Origin: Sulfurimonadaceae bacterium
Lineage (GTDB): Bacteria > Campylobacterota > Campylobacteria > Campylobacterales > Sulfurimonadaceae
Assembly: GCA_028685945.1 (NCBI GenBank)
Contig: JAQUCZ010000061.1
Coordinates: 1 to 6,664 of the forward strand
Direction of reading: 5' to 3'
Length of the DNA stretch: 6,664 bases
In this document: piece by piece, positions 4,914 to 6,664 of the stretch
Numbering within the stretch: the stretch's first letter is position 1
Layout of the letters: every line of letters begins with the position of its first letter
Notes under the pieces: generated by a model
Told to the model about the DNA's origin: nothing
Database searches by the model: none
Seen by the model: only the letters and a program-made list of their open reading frames with translations
Made by a program: the position numbers and the translations under genes

Positions 4914-6457
4914 TGCAAGAGATAGAAAACATAGTAAACGGGCAAAAACTGTTTCAACGCCCCGAGTACAAAGAAGTTTTAGAGAACAAAAAACAATTCG
5001 AAGGCGGTATGGGTGCCATTAACCCTGCTAAAACTGCCGAGATTGCAGAGTGGACAAAAAGCTGGGATTACAGAGAGAAAAACCTTGCTCGCGAGGCTAT
5101 CACTGTAAACCCTGCCAAAGCATGCCAACCTTTAGGTGCCGTAATGGTAGCCTTGGGGTTTGAAAACACCATGCCTTACGTTCACGGTTCTCACGGTTGT
5201 GTTGCGTATTTTCGCTCTTACTTTACAAAACACTTTAAAGAGCCTACGCCGTGTGTATCGGACTCTATGACGGAAGATGCGGCGGTTTTCGGCGGACTTT
5301 CAAACATGAAAGACGGTTTGAAAAACTGTGCGGCACTTTATAAACCGGAAATGATCGCGGTTTCTACGACGTGTATGGCGGAGGTTATCGGTGATGACTT
5401 GTATGCGTTTGCCATCGCTGCAAAAGAGGAAGACGGCGGGGAGTTTTTACCCGAAGATTTCCCTATCACCTATGCACATACGCCTTCGTTTGTGGGAAGC
5501 CACATTACGGGTTACGACAATATGATGCACGGTATCCTTGAGCAACTCACAGAGGGGCAAAAGGGTGAGAAAAAAGAGCGTATCAACATCATTCCGGGGT
5601 TTGAAACCTACATCGGTTCGATCAGAAGCGTAAAATCTATCGTCGAAGCGTTCGGTGCAAACTATATGATGATCGGCGACCACTCAGACCAGTGGGACAT
5701 GCCAGCGGGTGATTATAAAATGTTTGCAGGCGGTACGCCGATTGCAGATGCAAAAGACAGTATAAACTCTAGCGCGACGATCTCGCTGCAAAAATATACT
5801 ACGGCAAAAACGATGAAAATGGTGCAAAAACGCTGGAAACATGCAGGCGGTTTTTCTAACCCGATCGGTCTTAAAGGAACGGATGAGTTCGTTATGAAAC
5901 TTGCAGAGTTAACAGGAAAAGAAGTTCCTGAAAAACTTAAAGTAGAGCGCGGTCGCCTCGTTGATGCGATGCAAGACTCTTACCCGTATATGCACGGCAA
6001 AAAATTCGCGATTTGGGGAGACCCCGACTTTTTGATCGGAATGGTTTCGTTCCTTTTAGAGATGGGTGCTGAGCCGACGCACGTAGTTTGCCATAACGCA
6101 CCGCGCGGATGGGCAGACGAGATGCGCGCACTTCTTGACACATCGCCTGCAGCAGCTACATGCCATGTATGGGCAGAAAAAGATTTGTGGCATTTACGAA
6201 GCTTGCTCTTTACCGAGCCGGTTGATTTCATGATCGGAAACAGCTACGGAAAAGAGCTTATGAGAGATACGGGAACTCCGCTTATTTATATCGGTTTCCC
6301 GATTTTTGACCGCCACCACTTACACAGATACTCTATAGCAGGGTACGACGGTGCGATCAACTTGTTAACGTGGATTACGAACAAAGTGCTCGATCAGTTA
6401 GACGAAGAGACGAAAAATATCGCTTCGACCGACTACTTCTTCGACTTGGTTCGTTAG
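4913..6457 (+). CDS. nifK: Nitrogenase molybdenum-iron protein beta chain NifK
   Basis: NifK is the beta subunit of the MoFe protein; it shares the P-cluster with NifD and helps form the docking face for NifH. The 514-residue product has P-cluster ligands C71 (A-K-A-C-Q-P-L-G), C96 (H-G-C-V-A-Y-F-R-S) and C154 (S-T-T-C-M-A-E), and S192 (T-P-S-F-V-G-S-H) matches Azotobacter S188. The C-terminus has G-F-P-I-F-D-R-H-H-L-H-R and ends D-L-V-R as in classical NifK. Compared with Azotobacter from memory, about seven residues are missing before P-L-I-Y-I-G-F-P, where Y459 replaces the usual Arg, and H94 replaces Gln in G-S-Q-G-C. The start ATG overlaps the nifD stop by one base (TAATG), with AGGAG at 4901-4905 inside nifD, so coupled translation is likely. 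Last gene of the operon, followed by a terminator. Identification is certain. Confidence 0.99.
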   Translation: MQEIENIVNGQKLFQRPEYKEVLENKKQFEGGMGAINPAKTAEIAEWTKSWDYREKNLAREAITVNPAKACQPLGAVMVALGFENTMPYVHGSHGCVAYFRSYFTKHFKEPTPCVSDSMTEDAAVFGGLSNMKDGLKNCAALYKPEMIAVSTTCMAEVIGDDLYAFAIAAKEEDGGEFLPEDFPITYAHTPSFVGSHITGYDNMMHGILEQLTEGQKGEKKERINIIPGFETYIGSIRSVKSIVEAFGANYMMIGDHSDQWDMPAGDYKMFAGGTPIADAKDSINSSATISLQKYTTAKTMKMVQKRWKHAGGFSNPIGLKGTDEFVMKLAELTGKEVPEKLKVERGRLVDAMQDSYPYMHGKKFAIWGDPDFLIGMVSFLLEMGAEPTHVVCHNAPRGWADEMRALLDTSPAAATCHVWAEKDLWHLRSLLFTEPVDFMIGNSYGKELMRDTGTPLIYIGFPIFDRHHLHRYSIAGYDGAINLLTWITNKVLDQLDEETKNIASTDYFFDLVR

Positions 6458-6489
6458 TTCTTACTTTTCTTCAATATTCCCCTTGTTTC

Positions 6490-6520
6490 AAACCGCCCTT
6501 GCCCTTGAAGGGGCGGTTTT
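6490..6520 (+). terminator. Rho-independent terminator after nifK
   Basis: AAACCGCCC (6490-6498) pairs perfectly with GGGCGGTTT (6511-6519) with a 12-base loop. An alternative fold extends the stem with CCCTT (6496-6500) and AAGGG (6508-6512) and one bulged G. A TTTT run follows the GC-rich stem. It lies 33 bases after the nifK stop, so it ends the nifH-nifK transcript and separates it from the next promoter. Confidence 0.85.
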
Positions 6521-6625
6521 GCAAAATTTTAATCATGCTTTTTGTTACATCCTATCTATTTAAACAACTATGTATGCACGTAAAATGAATAACGGTTTTG
6601 TTGTCGTAAAGATTACAAGCTAAAA

Positions 6626-6641
6626 GTTATTTATAAATAAC
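6626..6641. promoter_or_regulatory. 16-bp perfect AT-rich palindrome next to the sigma-54 site
   Basis: GTTATTTATAAATAAC is identical to its own reverse complement over all 16 bases. Its centre is about 38 bp upstream of the predicted transcription start and only five bases separate it from the -24 GG. That is too close for a typical enhancer, so a repressor, a Crp/Fnr-type regulator or a DNA-bending protein is more likely. The binding factor is unknown. Confidence 0.5.
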
Positions 6642-6646
6642 ATATA

Positions 6647-6662
6647 GGAACAAATTTTGCTT
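6647..6662 (+). promoter_or_regulatory. Sigma-54 (RpoN) promoter for the gene beyond the right edge
   Basis: GGAACAAATTTTGCTT has GG at 6647-6648 and GC at 6659-6660 with exactly 10 bases between, and matches the GGAA...TTGCTT form reported for Campylobacter and Helicobacter RpoN promoters almost perfectly. The transcription start would be about base 6672, just outside the window. Its position right after the nifHDK terminator suggests a second RpoN-driven nif transcript. Confidence 0.7.
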
Positions 6663-6664
6663 AT

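Larger units (their letters stand above)
6521..6664. other. AT-rich control region for the next gene, outside the window
   Basis: No gene is visible after the terminator. The 144 bases are AT-rich and hold TTGTCG (6601-6606), a perfect palindrome (6626-6641) and a sigma-54-type promoter (6647-6662) pointing right. I found no TGT-N10-ACA activator site. The downstream gene starts beyond the edge; by context it is likely another nif gene, but nothing here shows which. Confidence 0.6.

Noticed and set aside
5447..6231. Minus-strand open frames opposite nifK, and similar ones opposite nifH and nifD
   Set aside because: They mirror the codons of the strongly supported nif genes and show no independent coding features.
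3441..6457. Alternative (vanadium or iron-only) nitrogenase
   Set aside because: The NifD and NifK signatures and lengths match the molybdenum enzyme, and there is no vnfG/anfG gene between the two.
6370..6588. + strand open frame of 72 codons over the end of nifK and the terminator
   Set aside because: It is an out-of-frame shadow of nifK continuing through the terminator hairpin, with no ribosome binding site.

Overview
The window carries the nitrogenase structural operon nifH - (small unknown gene) - nifD - nifK, all on the + strand, next to a stretch of accessory DNA. NifH, NifD and NifK are complete, and every cluster ligand I could check by alignment from memory to the Azotobacter proteins is present, so this reads as a working molybdenum-type nitrogenase. 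The organism is probably a member of the Campylobacterota (Epsilonproteobacteria; a Sulfuricurvum/Sulfurimonas/Arcobacter-like diazotroph). This is inferred from the gene order, the protein character, and two promoter-like sites that resemble the sigma-54 pattern known from Campylobacter and Helicobacter (GGAA...TTGCTT). No taxonomic marker is present, so it is not certain.

Layout. Positions 1-971 hold the 3' part of a RhuM-family gene that runs in from beyond the left edge. A strong ribosome binding site and a TTG codon overlapping its stop open what looks like the first 11 codons of a fic gene, which ends at once in TAG (968-1003). Next is a very AT-rich gene for an unrecognised four-helix membrane protein (1013-1741). 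Together these look like a decayed or rearranged accessory module (RhuM-Fic with a replacement cargo gene). A 16-bp imperfect inverted repeat (1736-1800) directly follows the membrane gene.

From 1742 to 2063 there is no gene. This stretch holds the inverted repeat, a 7-bp hyphenated palindrome (1846-1870), a weak sigma-70-like promoter, three copies of TTTTGTCG (1934-1969) and a sigma-54-like -24/-12 element (1990-2005) ending about 50 bases before nifH.

nifH (2064-2969) makes the Fe protein. It is separated by 92 bases from a 115-residue gene I do not recognise (3062-3409), which sits where archaea and some anaerobic bacteria keep nifI1/nifI2 but lacks the PII features of those proteins. 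nifD (3441-4913) and nifK (4913-6457) share one base (TAATG) and are probably translationally coupled. A clear rho-independent terminator (6490-6520) ends the operon. At the right edge a 16-bp perfect palindrome (6626-6641) abuts a very good sigma-54 promoter (6647-6662) for a gene lying just outside the window, probably another nif gene.

Functionally, the NifH dimer passes electrons with ATP hydrolysis to the NifD2K2 MoFe protein, which reduces N2. The most novel items are the small gene inserted between nifH and nifD, a nine-residue insertion in NifH, and the regulatory DNA upstream of nifH and downstream of nifK.
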